Below are positions 46,841-58,199 of a stretch of 64,000 nucleotides of DNA, in pieces. Source of the DNA: Streptomonospora nanhaiensis (GTDB lineage: Bacteria > Actinomycetota > Actinomycetes > Streptosporangiales > Streptosporangiaceae); assembly GCF_013410565.1 (NCBI RefSeq), contig NZ_JACCFO010000001.1, positions 4,278,001 through 4,342,000 of the forward strand, in the 5' to 3' direction. A program made the translations under genes and the position numbers. The notes under the pieces are model-generated. The model was not told where the DNA came from. It made no database searches and worked only from the letters and a program-made list of their open reading frames with translations. How positions within the stretch are numbered: the stretch's first letter is position 1; the number at the start of each line of letters is the position of its first letter.

Positions 46841-49219
46841 CTACTCCTCGTCGTCCTCGTCGAGGTCGCGGCGGCGGCGCTTCTTGCCGTCGCGGCCGGG
46901 CCGCAGCAGGGCCTCGGCCAGGGCGAACATGGTCTCCTCCAGCGCGGCCAGGCGCTTGGTGACGTCGTCGTGGGAGGTCTCGACCGCCTCGGTGATGACC
47001 TCCTCGAACTCGTGGCGGTCGGGGCGGGCCTGGACCTCGCGCAGCAGCGGGTCGACGCTCTCGCTGAGGCGGCTGCTCAGGCTCTCCAGGCGGTCGGTGG
47101 GGTCGATGACCGGGCGGTCCACCAGTTCGCCCAGGCGGCGGTGCACCTCGCTGAACTCCAGTGTGGCCGGCAGCTGGGCCAGGCGCTGGTTGAGCGCCTC
47201 CAGGCGGTCGTCGACGGCCTCCAGGCGGCCGTCGACACCGTCGATCTGGCCGTTGACGCCCTCGAACTGGCCCTCGACGCCGTTGACCCGGCCCTCGATG
47301 CCGTCCAGGCGCCCGTTGATGCCGTCGATGCGGCCGTCCACGCCGTCGATCTTGCCCTCGACGCCTTCGAAGCTGCCCTCGAAGTGACCCTCGAAGGTGT
47401 CGAACCGGTCGGCCAGCCGGCCCAGGCCGTGCTCGAACTGCGCGGTGATGGACTCCAGGTGCCGGTCGACGCGCTCGGCCAGCTCCCTGCGGCTCTGCTC
47501 CAGGCGGCCGTCGATGGCCTCGCGCTGCTCCTCGACCAGGTTGGTCAGCGCGCTGTGCCGGTCGTCGCCGCTCTGCTGGAGGGCGCCGGTGCGCTCCTCG
47601 ACCGAGGCGCCCAGCTCCGTGATGCGGGTGTCGACCGACTCCCGCAGCTCGCCGATGCGCTCCTCGACGCCGTCGCGCAGCGCGGCGACCCGCTCCTCGA
47701 CGGCGGTGCGCAGCTCGCGCAGCGCGGCGAGGGCGGCGGTGTGGTCCTCGTCGAACTTCGCGCGCAGGCCCCCGGCGGTCTCCTCCAGGCGGGCGGCGAG
47801 GTCGGTGCGCTGCTGGTCGTCGCGCTCGCGCAGCTCGGCGCGGTGCAGCTCCAGCTGCTCGTGCAGCTCGGTGAGCCGGTCGCGCACGTGGGCGCGGATG
47901 TCGGCCAGGCGCTCCTCGGTGTCCTCGGCCAGCTTGACGACGGCGCTGTTGGCGTCGGCGACGGCGGCGGTGGCCTCGGCGTGGTTCTCCTCGGCCTGGG
48001 TGCCCAGGGTGGTGAAGCCCTCGCCGACCTGCGCGGCCAGGGCGGTGTGGCGTTCGTCGGCGCGGGTCTCCAGGCGCTCGACGCCCTCGGTGAGGGCGGT
48101 GCGGTGCTCGTCGGCGCGGGAGTCGAGGCGCTCGATGCCCTCGGTGAGGGCGGTGTGGCGTTCGTCGGCGCGGGAGTCGAGGCGCTCCACGCTCTCGGTG
48201 AGGGCGGTGCGGTGCTCGTCGGCGCGGGTCTCCAGGCGCTCGACGCCTTCGGTGAGGGCGGTGTGGCGTTCGTCGGCGCGGGAGTCGAGGCGGTCGATGC
48301 CCTCGGTCAGCGCGCTGTGGTGCTCGTCGGCGCGGGTCTCCAGGCGTCCGATGCCCTCGGTGACGGCGGTGTGCTGCTCCTCGGCGGTGCCGCGCAGGGA
48401 GTCGGCCGCGGTGTCGATCCTGCCGCCCAGCGACCCGGCCTCTTCGCGCACCGCCGACTCCAGGGCCTCGCGGCTCTCGGCGATCGAGGCGGCCAGGGAC
48501 TCGCGGCCCTCGGCCACGGCGGTCTCGACGGAGGCGCGGCCCTCGGTGATGGCCTCGGCCAGGGCGGCGCGGCCCTCCTCGACCGCCGCGGCCAGCGCCT
48601 CGCGGTGCTCGGCGGCGGCGCCCATGGCGGTCTCGTGCTGCTCGGCCATGCGCTCGCCCACCTGCGCCAGCGAACCGCTCAGCGACTCGGCCTGGCCGCG
48701 CAGGCCCTCGACCGCCTCGTCCAGGCGGGCGAACCGCGCCTCGGCGCCGGCGGCCAGTCCCTCCAGGCGCTCGGTGAGGGTGTCCAGGCGCGCCGAGTGC
48801 TGCTCACCGGACTCGCCCAGCGCCCGCAGCCGCGTCAGCACGGAGTCGAGGTGCCCGGTGATCCCCCGGATGTCGGCGCGCAGCGCCGCCATCTCGGCCA
48901 GCGGCTTGACGCGCTCGCCCACCAGCGCGATGTGCTCGGCGAGGGTCTCGGCCCACTCCGGGGGCCGCGAGGTCAGCTCGTCGACCCGCGCCTGGACGCC
49001 GGCGACCGACTCGGCGAGGGTGGCGAACTCGCGCTCGCGGAACTCGCGCAGCAGCCACTCCATGCCTTCGAGGCGCTGGCGCATCTCCTCGTTGACCGCG
49101 CTCTGGGACTTCTGCTCGGACAGCTGGTCCTGGGCTGCCCGCGACAGCAGCTCCCGCATGCGGTCGGAGACTCCGGCCTGACCTCCTCCGTTGAGGAAGT
49201 CGTGGTTGGGCTGTTCCAC
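46841..49219 (-). CDS. Long repeat-rich coiled-coil protein of unknown function
   Basis: Encodes 792 residues from a GTG behind AAAAGGAG. Almost the whole chain is charged, helical and Ala/Glu/Arg-rich. The N-terminus (PNHDFLNGGGQAGVSDRMRE) is the only non-repetitive part. Six tandem 18-residue repeats (consensus GIERLDSRADERHTALTE) lie in the middle. Near residues 610-680 about nine heptads of the form VDGRIDG/VEGQFEG follow, and the tail is basic then acidic (KKRRRRDLDEDDEE). No signal peptide or membrane segment. It may be a cytoskeletal, chromosome-associated or scaffold protein; I recognise no named family. Confidence 0.85.
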   Translation of the reverse strand: MEQPNHDFLNGGGQAGVSDRMRELLSRAAQDQLSEQKSQSAVNEEMRQRLEGMEWLLREFREREFATLAESVAGVQARVDELTSRPPEWAETLAEHIALVGERVKPLAEMAALRADIRGITGHLDSVLTRLRALGESGEQHSARLDTLTERLEGLAAGAEARFARLDEAVEGLRGQAESLSGSLAQVGERMAEQHETAMGAAAEHREALAAAVEEGRAALAEAITEGRASVETAVAEGRESLAASIAESREALESAVREEAGSLGGRIDTAADSLRGTAEEQHTAVTEGIGRLETRADEHHSALTEGIDRLDSRADERHTALTEGVERLETRADEHRTALTESVERLDSRADERHTALTEGIERLDSRADEHRTALTEGVERLETRADERHTALAAQVGEGFTTLGTQAEENHAEATAAVADANSAVVKLAEDTEERLADIRAHVRDRLTELHEQLELHRAELRERDDQQRTDLAARLEETAGGLRAKFDEDHTAALAALRELRTAVEERVAALRDGVEERIGELRESVDTRITELGASVEERTGALQQSGDDRHSALTNLVEEQREAIDGRLEQSRRELAERVDRHLESITAQFEHGLGRLADRFDTFEGHFEGSFEGVEGKIDGVDGRIDGINGRLDGIEGRVNGVEGQFEGVNGQIDGVDGRLEAVDDRLEALNQRLAQLPATLEFSEVHRRLGELVDRPVIDPTDRLESLSSRLSESVDPLLREVQARPDRHEFEEVITEAVETSHDDVTKRLAALEETMFALAEALLRPGRDGKKRRRRDLDEDDEE
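48032..48355 (-). repeat. Six tandem 54-bp repeats coding 18-residue units
   Basis: Consecutive units read GIGRLETRADEHHSALTE, GIDRLDSRADERHTALTE, GVERLETRADEHRTALTE, SVERLDSRADERHTALTE, GIERLDSRADEHRTALTE and GVERLETRADERHTALAA. The DNA copies are nearly identical, so copy number may vary between strains. An 18-residue period fits a right-handed or straight coiled coil rather than a simple heptad coil. Confidence 0.9.
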
Positions 49220-49635
49220 CGAGGTGCTCCTTTTCGGATCGGGCGCCCCACCCGGTTCGGCCGTGGATGGGCGGTGGGCTCCTGGGGGTTCCGGCGTGGC
49301 TCTGGCACGGTGTCCGGCGGGGGACGCGCCCGCGACGCGCCGCACACGGACGGGGGCTCGATGGTCACGCGGGGTGATGGTCGGGGTCGCGGTGGACGGG
49401 GGCAACCGGCCGACCGGCGACCGACCTGTGCGCTTCGCCGGGGGAGCCCAGGAAAGGACGGATTCAGCGGTGGCCAGTCTAACGACTCGCGCCTGTTCAC
49501 CGTGTTAGAAGCGGCAAAGGAGAGGTGCGGACGGAAGTGGTCTGGAGCGTCACGCTAGTACCGATCGCCGCGTTAGTCACCCCTTGTGGCAGTGGGCGGT
49601 GAATGGCGGTGGTTTGTCCGATGAGTGTGTTTTGT
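49220..49635. other. Intergenic region upstream of the coiled-coil gene
   Basis: 416 bp between two minus-strand genes. A less GC-rich part at 49470-49640 has several candidate hexamers on the minus strand (for example TAGACT near 49475 and a TACTAG near 49555), but none forms a convincing pair. No gene is visible. Confidence 0.35.
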
Positions 49636-50907
49636 TCATTCCGTGCCCGTGACCTCGGAACATACGAGCGAAATCGGGCGATCCCCCACGCGGGTGAGCA
49701 CGACGACCGCCGATTCCGGACCCGCGGGCCGCAGGTCGCGGCGGAGTTTCTCCACGTCGACCGCTGATCCGCGTTTCTTAATCGTTACCCGGCCCACCCC
49801 GCGATCGCGCAGCGCGGCGCGCAGCCGCTTCAGCGAGAACGGCAGCACCTCGCGTACCTCCAGCGCCCGGCAGAAGGGGGTGGCCACCAGCCGGTCGGCG
49901 GTGATGTAGGCGATGTTGGGGTCCAGCAGCGCCCCGCCCACCAGCGCGGCGGCCTCGGCCACCAGGTGCGCGCGCACCACCGCGTTGTCGGGCTCGTAGA
50001 GGTAGCGCCCCGGCGGCGCCACCGGCGCCGGCCCGGCGCCGGGGTCGGCGGTCAGCGTGGCCGCGGTGCCGCCCGCGCCGCGCAGCAGCGTGGCGCGCCG
50101 GCCGCCCGGCGCGCCCGCGCCCCGCCACAGCGCGGTCTCCTTCAGGTCGCCGTCGACCGAGATCCACTCCGCCTCGGCGTCGGCGGGGATGGCCTCGTGG
50201 GGGATGCCCGGCGCGGCCTTGACGCACGAGACCGGCGCGCCGGCCGCCGCCGCCAGGACCGCCGACCACGGCGGGGAGTAGGCGGCGGGGTCGAAGACCC
50301 GGCCGCGCGCGTTGCGCCGCGCGGGGTCGCAGAAGACGGCGTCGAAGGCGCGGGTGTCGACGGCGGCGTCGCCCACGCGCGCCCGCGCGCGTTCGGCCAG
50401 GTCCAGTTCGGCGAGGTTGGCCGCCGCCACGGCCGCGGTCAGCGGGTCGGCGTCGACGCCCTCGACGCGCAGGCCGGCCTCCGCCATGGCGATCATGTCC
50501 GCGCCGATCCCGCAGCACAGGTCGGCCACGCGCGCGCCCGGCGGCAGCGCCGCGGCGAGCCGGCGGGCGCGGTAGGCCGCGACGGGCGACCTGGTGGCCT
50601 GCTCCAGGCCCTGGGGGGTGAAGTACATCCGCCCGGCGCGGGCGCCGAACTTCTCCCGGGCCCGGCCGCGCAGCCGCGCCTGGGTCAGCGCGGCGCCGGC
50701 CAGCGCGTCGGCGGGCACCGGGGGCGCGCCCTCGGCCGCGGCCTCGGCCGCCGCCTCCTCGGCCACCGCGCGCAGCGCCGTGGCGGCCTTCAGGGGGTCG
50801 GCGGCGACCTCGTCGGGATCGGCCGCCCGGAGGACCCGGCGACCCGCCGGAGAGAGCAGCGCGCGGAACACCGAGTCGGGCGTGGTTCGCCCGCTGGACA
50901 CCGACAT
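49636..50907 (-). CDS. Class I SAM-dependent methyltransferase with THUMP-like C-terminal domain
   Basis: Encodes 423 residues. The N-terminal 95 residues are helical. The methyltransferase core has motif I VADLCCGIGADMIAMAEAG, an acidic loop (VEGVDADP) and AVFCDPARR, a DPPR-like motif. The C-terminal part (about 330-423) matches the THUMP-like domain of actinobacterial proteins (FSLKRLRAALRDRGVGRVTIKKRG). An RNA substrate is likely from the domain make-up. It is divergent from groES; the shared 187-bp region holds the CIRCE-controlled promoter. Confidence 0.85.
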   Translation of the reverse strand: MSVSSGRTTPDSVFRALLSPAGRRVLRAADPDEVAADPLKAATALRAVAEEAAAEAAAEGAPPVPADALAGAALTQARLRGRAREKFGARAGRMYFTPQGLEQATRSPVAAYRARRLAAALPPGARVADLCCGIGADMIAMAEAGLRVEGVDADPLTAAVAAANLAELDLAERARARVGDAAVDTRAFDAVFCDPARRNARGRVFDPAAYSPPWSAVLAAAAGAPVSCVKAAPGIPHEAIPADAEAEWISVDGDLKETALWRGAGAPGGRRATLLRGAGGTAATLTADPGAGPAPVAPPGRYLYEPDNAVVRAHLVAEAAALVGGALLDPNIAYITADRLVATPFCRALEVREVLPFSLKRLRAALRDRGVGRVTIKKRGSAVDVEKLRRDLRPAGPESAVVVLTRVGDRPISLVCSEVTGTE

Positions 50908-50927
50908 GTTCCCCCGTGACCTGTTGT

Positions 50928-50956
50928 TTGACGGGCACTATGGGCCCGGCTAATGT
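50928..50956 (+). promoter_or_regulatory. groES-groEL promoter
   Basis: TTGACG (50928-50933) and TAATGT (50951-50956) are separated by exactly 17 bp, a good vegetative sigma-factor promoter. The predicted start site falls at the left edge of the CIRCE operator. Confidence 0.8.
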
Positions 50957-50962
50957 TCAGTA

Positions 50963-50989
50963 CTGGCACTCTCAAGGGTAGAGTGCTAA
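50963..50989. promoter_or_regulatory. CIRCE operator (HrcA binding site)
   Basis: CTGGCACTC-N9-GAGTGCTAA. The right arm is a perfect match to the CIRCE consensus and the left arm matches 7 of 9. HrcA bound here would block groES-groEL transcription until heat shock. Confidence 0.93.
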
Positions 50990-51094
50990 TCGCGACGAGG
51001 CCGGTCTGGCACCCGCGACGGCAGGCCGCCGTGCTCGCCCCTTTACCAAGCATGCCGTTTCGAATCCTCGAACCTGAAGGGGGAGGTCACAACC

Positions 51095-51406
51095 GTGTCG
51101 ACCGCCACCAAGACTGTGCTTAAGCCGCTTGAGGACCGCGTTGTCGTCAAGACGCTTGAGGCCGAGCAGACCACCGCCTCCGGCCTCGTCATCCCCGACA
51201 CCGCCAAGGAGAAGCCGCAGGAGGGCGAGGTCCTGGCGGTGGGTCCCGGCCGCTGGGACGAGGACGGCGAGAAGCGCATCCCGCTGGACGTCAAGGTCGG
51301 CGACATCGTGCTGTACAGCAAGTACGGCGGCACCGAGGTCAAGTACAACAACGAGGAGTACCTCGTCCTCTCCGCCCGCGACCTGCTCGCGGTCGTCGAG
51401 AAGTAG
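51095..51406 (+). CDS. groES: Co-chaperonin GroES
   Basis: Encodes 103 residues from a GTG behind GGGGGAGG. The mobile loop ([20 protein letters not shown], 20 residues) and the roof-forming segment [20 protein letters not shown] are both present. It caps GroEL during folding. Controlled by the CIRCE element 105 bp upstream, and co-transcribed with groEL. Confidence 0.97.
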   Translation: MSTATKTVLKPLEDRVVVKTLEAEQTTASGLVIPDTAKEKPQEGEVLAVGPGRWDEDGEKRIPLDVKVGDIVLYSKYGGTEVKYNNEEYLVLSARDLLAVVEK

Positions 51407-51523
51407 TTCTCCTCGGCCCGCGCGCGGTATCCGCGACGCCGACACCTCCCGCCCCGGCCGGCGCCCTGCCGGGCGGGGCGGTTTTCATGTCCGCCGTACC
51501 TGTACGGATTGAGGAAGACCCAC

Positions 51524-53137
<1,614 letters not shown>

Positions 53138-53182
53138 CACCCGCGCCGGCCCCGGCGGCCCCTCCGCCGCCGGCCGGCACCG

Positions 53183-53212
53183 CGCGCCGCCGCCCCCCGG
53201 GGCGGCGGCGCG
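53183..53212 (+). terminator. First hairpin after groEL
   Basis: A 14-bp perfect stem (53183-53196 with 53199-53212) separated by two bases, 46 bp after the groEL stop codon. Confidence 0.8.
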
Positions 53213-53226
53213 AGCGCATTACCACC

Positions 53227-53253
53227 GCGCCCCGGGCACCGCGCCCGGGGCGC
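53227..53253 (+). terminator. Second hairpin after groEL
   Basis: An 11-bp perfect stem (53227-53237 with 53243-53253) with a 5-nt loop, followed by a GGGCTTTTTGGG stretch with a T5 run at 53270. The tandem arrangement should insulate the next gene. Confidence 0.75.
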
Positions 53254-53345
53254 GCCTGACTTACCGGGCTTTTTGGGCAAATGTGATCATTCTGTATCCG
53301 CGCTTGGTGAAGTGTAAGTAGCCGAGGCGGGGCATCATTCGATAC

Positions 53346-53969
53346 GTGACGGATCTACGCGCAGCGGGGGGCACGCGCGCGAACCGAGCGGACGCCCTGC
53401 GCGGAGCGAAGGACACGGAACTCAACGACCTCACCTCGCTGGCGGTCCAGGGCGACCACGGCGCGGTCGACACGCTGCTGCGCGAGGTCCGCCCGATGGT
53501 GGTGCGCTACTGCCGCGCCAAGCTCTCCCGGGTCGCCGGCTACGTCCACTACTCCGACGACGTCGCCCAGGAGGTCTGCATCGCGCTGCTCGCGGCGCTG
53601 CCGCGCTACGAGGACATGGGCCGCCCCTTCGCCGCGTTCGTGTTCGGGATCGCCGCGCACAAGGTCGCCGACGCGCTGCGCCGCTCCACCCGCGCCGACC
53701 TGCCCACCGACGCCGTGCCCGACCGCCCCGACGACGACCCCGGGCCCGAGGAGTCGGCCGTGCGCGTGGCCGAGGCCGAGCGCGCCCGCGCCCTGCTCAA
53801 CCAGCTCCCCGAACAGCAGCGGCGCCTGGTGCTGCTGCGGGTGATCCGGGGGCTGTCGGCCGACGAGACCGGCCACGAGCTGGGCATGTCGCCGGGCGCG
53901 GTGCGCGTGGCCCAGCACCGGGCGCTGGCCCGGCTGCGCAAGGCCGCCGCGGCCGAGCGCTCGGCCTGA
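53346..53969 (+). CDS. shbA: ECF-type sigma factor, ShbA/SigD-like
   Basis: Encodes 207 residues from a GTG with no good ribosome site. Region 2 (about 50-110) has [20 protein letters not shown]. Region 4 (about 145-200) has [20 protein letters not shown] and the helix-turn-helix [18 protein letters not shown]. Its position between groEL and guaB matches ShbA of Streptomyces, which drives hrdB transcription, and SigD of mycobacteria. No anti-sigma gene is adjacent. The AT-richer 53260-53345 region must contain its promoter. Confidence 0.87.
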   Translation: MTDLRAAGGTRANRADALRGAKDTELNDLTSLAVQGDHGAVDTLLREVRPMVVRYCRAKLSRVAGYVHYSDDVAQEVCIALLAALPRYEDMGRPFAAFVFGIAAHKVADALRRSTRADLPTDAVPDRPDDDPGPEESAVRVAEAERARALLNQLPEQQRRLVLLRVIRGLSADETGHELGMSPGAVRVAQHRALARLRKAAAAERSA

Positions 53970-54097
53970 CCGCGCCGCGCCCGCCCGCCGCCGCGCGCCT
54001 CCGCGCCCCCCTCGGCGCCCGGCCCCGCACGTCTCCCCGGCGGTGTGAGCCTGCCCACGGCCGGACCGCGGCCCCGGGTGAACGGGCCGGTCCGGCG

Positions 54098-55650
<1,553 letters not shown>

Positions 55651-55675
55651 GGCGCCGGGCCGCGCGCGGCGCGCC

Positions 55676-55697
55676 GGTCGGCGCGGCCGCGCCGACC
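55676..55697 (+). terminator. Perfect 22-bp palindrome after guaB
   Basis: Arms 55676-55686 and 55687-55697 are exactly complementary, 26 bp after the guaB stop. It lies between guaB and guaB3 and could partly terminate the guaB transcript. A TAAACT hexamer near 55731 may be the -10 element of guaB3. Confidence 0.6.
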
Positions 55698-55792
55698 GCC
55701 CCGGCGCGGCACTGCGGGCGGCGGTAAACTCGCCGTTCGGCATCGTGCGCCGGTGACGGATCCGGCGCGGCACGCGAGAGGGGATCGAAGCG

Positions 55793-56908
55793 TTGGCTCA
55801 GGTGGAGATCGGGCTGGGCAAGAACGGGCGGCGCGCCTACGAACTCGACGAGATCGGGATCGTGCCGGCCCGCCGTACCCGGGACCCCGAGGAGGTGTCC
55901 CTCACCTGGCAGATCGACGCCTACCGGTTCGAGACACCGCTGGTGGGCAGCCCCATGGACAGCGTGGCCTCGCCCGAGACCATCATCGCGCTGGGGCGCC
56001 AGGGCGGACTGGGCGTGCTCGACCTCGAAGGGCTGTGGACCCGCTACGAGTCCCCCGAGCCGCTGCTGGCCGAGATCCGGGAGCTGGACGACCCCGCCGC
56101 CACGCGGCGGCTCCAGGAGATCTACGCCGAGCCGATCAAGGAGGAGCTGATCGGCCGGCGCATCGAGGAGATCCGCCAGGCCGGGGTGGTCACCGCGGCC
56201 CGCCTCTCCCCGCAGAACACCGCGCAGTACCACAAGGCGGTCATCGACGCCGGGGTCGACATCTTCGTCATCCGCGGCACCACCGTCTCGGCCGAGCACG
56301 TCTCGGGCCGCGCCGAGCCGCTGAACCTCAAGCAGTTCATCTACGACCTCGACGTCCCGGTCGTGGTCGGCGGCTGCGCCACCTACACCGCCGCCCTGCA
56401 CCTCATGCGCACCGGCGCGGCCGGCGTGCTGGTCGGGTTCGGCGGCGGCTCGGGCCACACCACGCGCTCGGTGCTGGGCGTGGCCGTGCCCATGGCCAGC
56501 GCCATCGGCGACGTCGCCGCGGCCCGCCGCGACTACCTCGACGAGTCGGGCGGCCGCTACGTGCACGTCATCGCCGACGGCGGCATGACCCGCAGCGGCG
56601 ACATCGCCAAGGCACTGGCCTGCGGCGCCGACGCCGTGATGATCGGCTCGCCGCTGGCCCGCGCCGCCGAGGCGCCCGGCGGCGGCTACCACTGGGGCAG
56701 CGAGGCCCACCACCACGACCTGCCGCGCGGCGAGCGGCTGCGGGTGGGCACGATCGGCACGCTGGAGTCGATCCTGCACGGGCCCTCATCCACCAGCGAC
56801 GGCTCGATGAACCTGATGGGCGCCCTGCGCCGCACCATGGCCACCTCGGGCTACACCGACCTCAAGGAGTTCCAGCGCGTCGAGGTCGTCGTCAACCCGC
56901 ACCGGTGA
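55793..56908 (+). CDS. guaB3: GuaB3-family IMP dehydrogenase-related protein
   Basis: Encodes 371 residues from a TTG behind GAGAGGGGA. Single barrel domain without CBS modules; N-terminus VEIGLGKNGRRAYELDEIGI and VGSPMDSVASPETIIALGRQ are typical of the actinobacterial GuaB3 group. Where IMPDH has the Cys loop (GSICTT) this protein reads GGGSGHTTRSVLG, so the nucleophilic Cys appears absent. The phosphate-binding ADGGMTRSGDIAKALACGAD is kept. Linked to guaB as in mycobacteria and Streptomyces. Activity is therefore uncertain. Confidence 0.9.
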   Translation: MAQVEIGLGKNGRRAYELDEIGIVPARRTRDPEEVSLTWQIDAYRFETPLVGSPMDSVASPETIIALGRQGGLGVLDLEGLWTRYESPEPLLAEIRELDDPAATRRLQEIYAEPIKEELIGRRIEEIRQAGVVTAARLSPQNTAQYHKAVIDAGVDIFVIRGTTVSAEHVSGRAEPLNLKQFIYDLDVPVVVGGCATYTAALHLMRTGAAGVLVGFGGGSGHTTRSVLGVAVPMASAIGDVAAARRDYLDESGGRYVHVIADGGMTRSGDIAKALACGADAVMIGSPLARAAEAPGGGYHWGSEAHHHDLPRGERLRVGTIGTLESILHGPSSTSDGSMNLMGALRRTMATSGYTDLKEFQRVEVVVNPHR

Positions 56909-57149
56909 TCGTGAGGCGGCGAGGCGCCGCCCTGCGCCCGCCGGTCCGGCCGGGCGCCCCGGCGCGCCGCCGCCGCGGCGGCACAGGGGGCGCCCCCCGG
57001 AATTTCCGGAGGCGTCCTCCCGCCGGGCGGGCGCAGCGGGTACCTTTGTTCACCGGCCGTAGGCGTCCCGCGGCGCCGCGACGACGAACGCGACCACCCA
57101 CCCACGCACTCCCTGGCCGACTGCGTCCGTTGACGAAGACGAGGTTTCC

Positions 57150-58028
57150 GTGAGCGGTCCCCCCACAACCGGTCCGGAGGCTCCCCCCGCCTCCCCGACA
57201 CCCACGCCCGCACAAGCCCCGCGGTGGCGGCCCGCCGTCGCGGCCCTGGCCGCCGTGGTGACCACGGTCGGGGTGGCCGCGGGCGTCGTCGGCGCCGTCC
57301 GTGCCCTGGAGCCCGACTCCCCGCCGGCGCTGCCGCCCGGCGCCGGGCAGGCCGCCGGAAGCATCGACACCGTCCCGGCCACCGGGGCCTCCGCGTCGGG
57401 CGGGCCCGACCTCTCCGCCGACGACCGCCCCTCTCCCGACCCCGACGCGGCCCCCGCCGAGCCCAGCCCGCAGTGGCTGGCCACCGTCTCCGAGGCCACC
57501 GGGGTGCCCGAACGCGCCCTGGAGTCCTACGCCCGCGCCCAGCTGCGGCTCAGCGCCGAGCAGCCCGCGTGCATGGTCTCCTGGCCGACCCTCGCGGGCA
57601 TCGGCGAGGTGGAGTCCGTCCACGGCACCATCTTCGGCGGCGAGATCGGGCCGGACGGCCGCACCACCGAGGAGATCATCGGCATCCCGCTGGACGGCAG
57701 CAACAACACCCGCACCATCCGCGACTCCGACGGCGGCCGGCTCGACCGCGACACCGAGTGGGACCGCGCGGTGGGGCCGATGCAGTTCATCCCCACCACG
57801 TGGGCGCGCTGGGGCGCCGACGCCGACGGCGGCGGCGCCGACCCCCACGACCTCGACGACGCCGCCCTGGCCGCCGCGCGCTACCTGTGCGCCGACGACC
57901 GCGTGCTGACCACCGACTCCGGCTGGTGGGAGGCCATCCTCGAGTACAACGAGTCCCGCGACTACGGCGAGGACGTCCTGGCCGCCGCCGACCGCTACGC
58001 CAACGACGCCGCCGGCGCGCTGGGCTAG
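57150..58028 (+). CDS. Lytic murein transglycosylase, membrane-anchored
   Basis: Encodes 292 residues from a GTG. A Pro-rich cytoplasmic N-terminus precedes one membrane helix (about 29-52, AALAAVVTTVGVAAGVVGAV), then a disordered Pro/Asp linker to about 110. The catalytic domain is SLT-like/MltB-like: WPTLAGIGEVESVHG holds the catalytic Glu, and RAVGPMQFIPTTWARWG and ILEYNESRDYGEDVL follow. It cleaves peptidoglycan glycosidic bonds outside the cell. The ACGAGG site is 6 nt before the GTG. Confidence 0.92.
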   Translation: MSGPPTTGPEAPPASPTPTPAQAPRWRPAVAALAAVVTTVGVAAGVVGAVRALEPDSPPALPPGAGQAAGSIDTVPATGASASGGPDLSADDRPSPDPDAAPAEPSPQWLATVSEATGVPERALESYARAQLRLSAEQPACMVSWPTLAGIGEVESVHGTIFGGEIGPDGRTTEEIIGIPLDGSNNTRTIRDSDGGRLDRDTEWDRAVGPMQFIPTTWARWGADADGGGADPHDLDDAALAAARYLCADDRVLTTDSGWWEAILEYNESRDYGEDVLAAADRYANDAAGALG

Positions 58029-58091
58029 GCGGCGGACCGCGCGGGCGGCCCGGTTCGCGCGGTTCCCGCGGTTCGCCCCGCTCGCGCCCTG

Positions 58092-58113
58092 TGACACGCT
58101 CGTCGCCGTGTCA
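58092..58113. promoter_or_regulatory. Inverted repeat upstream of glpD
   Basis: TGACACG (58092-58098) and CGTGTCA (58107-58113) are perfect inverted 7-mers with an 8-bp spacer, about 87 bp before the glpD ATG. The form fits a repressor dimer site, possibly for glycerol control. TAGCCT at 58140 may be the -10 element. Confidence 0.5.
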
Positions 58114-58199
58114 GCGGAATGCCCGGGACGTGTGGGGTTAGCCTGGCCAGGGGACGATCCGGGACGTACCCGGTAGAGGCTTTGGTCGGAAGGCGTGAG

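Noticed and set aside
48032-48355. Possible CRISPR-like array because of regular 54-bp repeats
   Set aside because: Repeats are contiguous without spacers, in frame and coding for 18-residue protein units.
46715-49558. 947-codon plus-strand frame opposite the coiled-coil gene
   Set aside because: Shadow of the repeat-rich gene; the minus frame has a ribosome site, terminator and sensible heptads.
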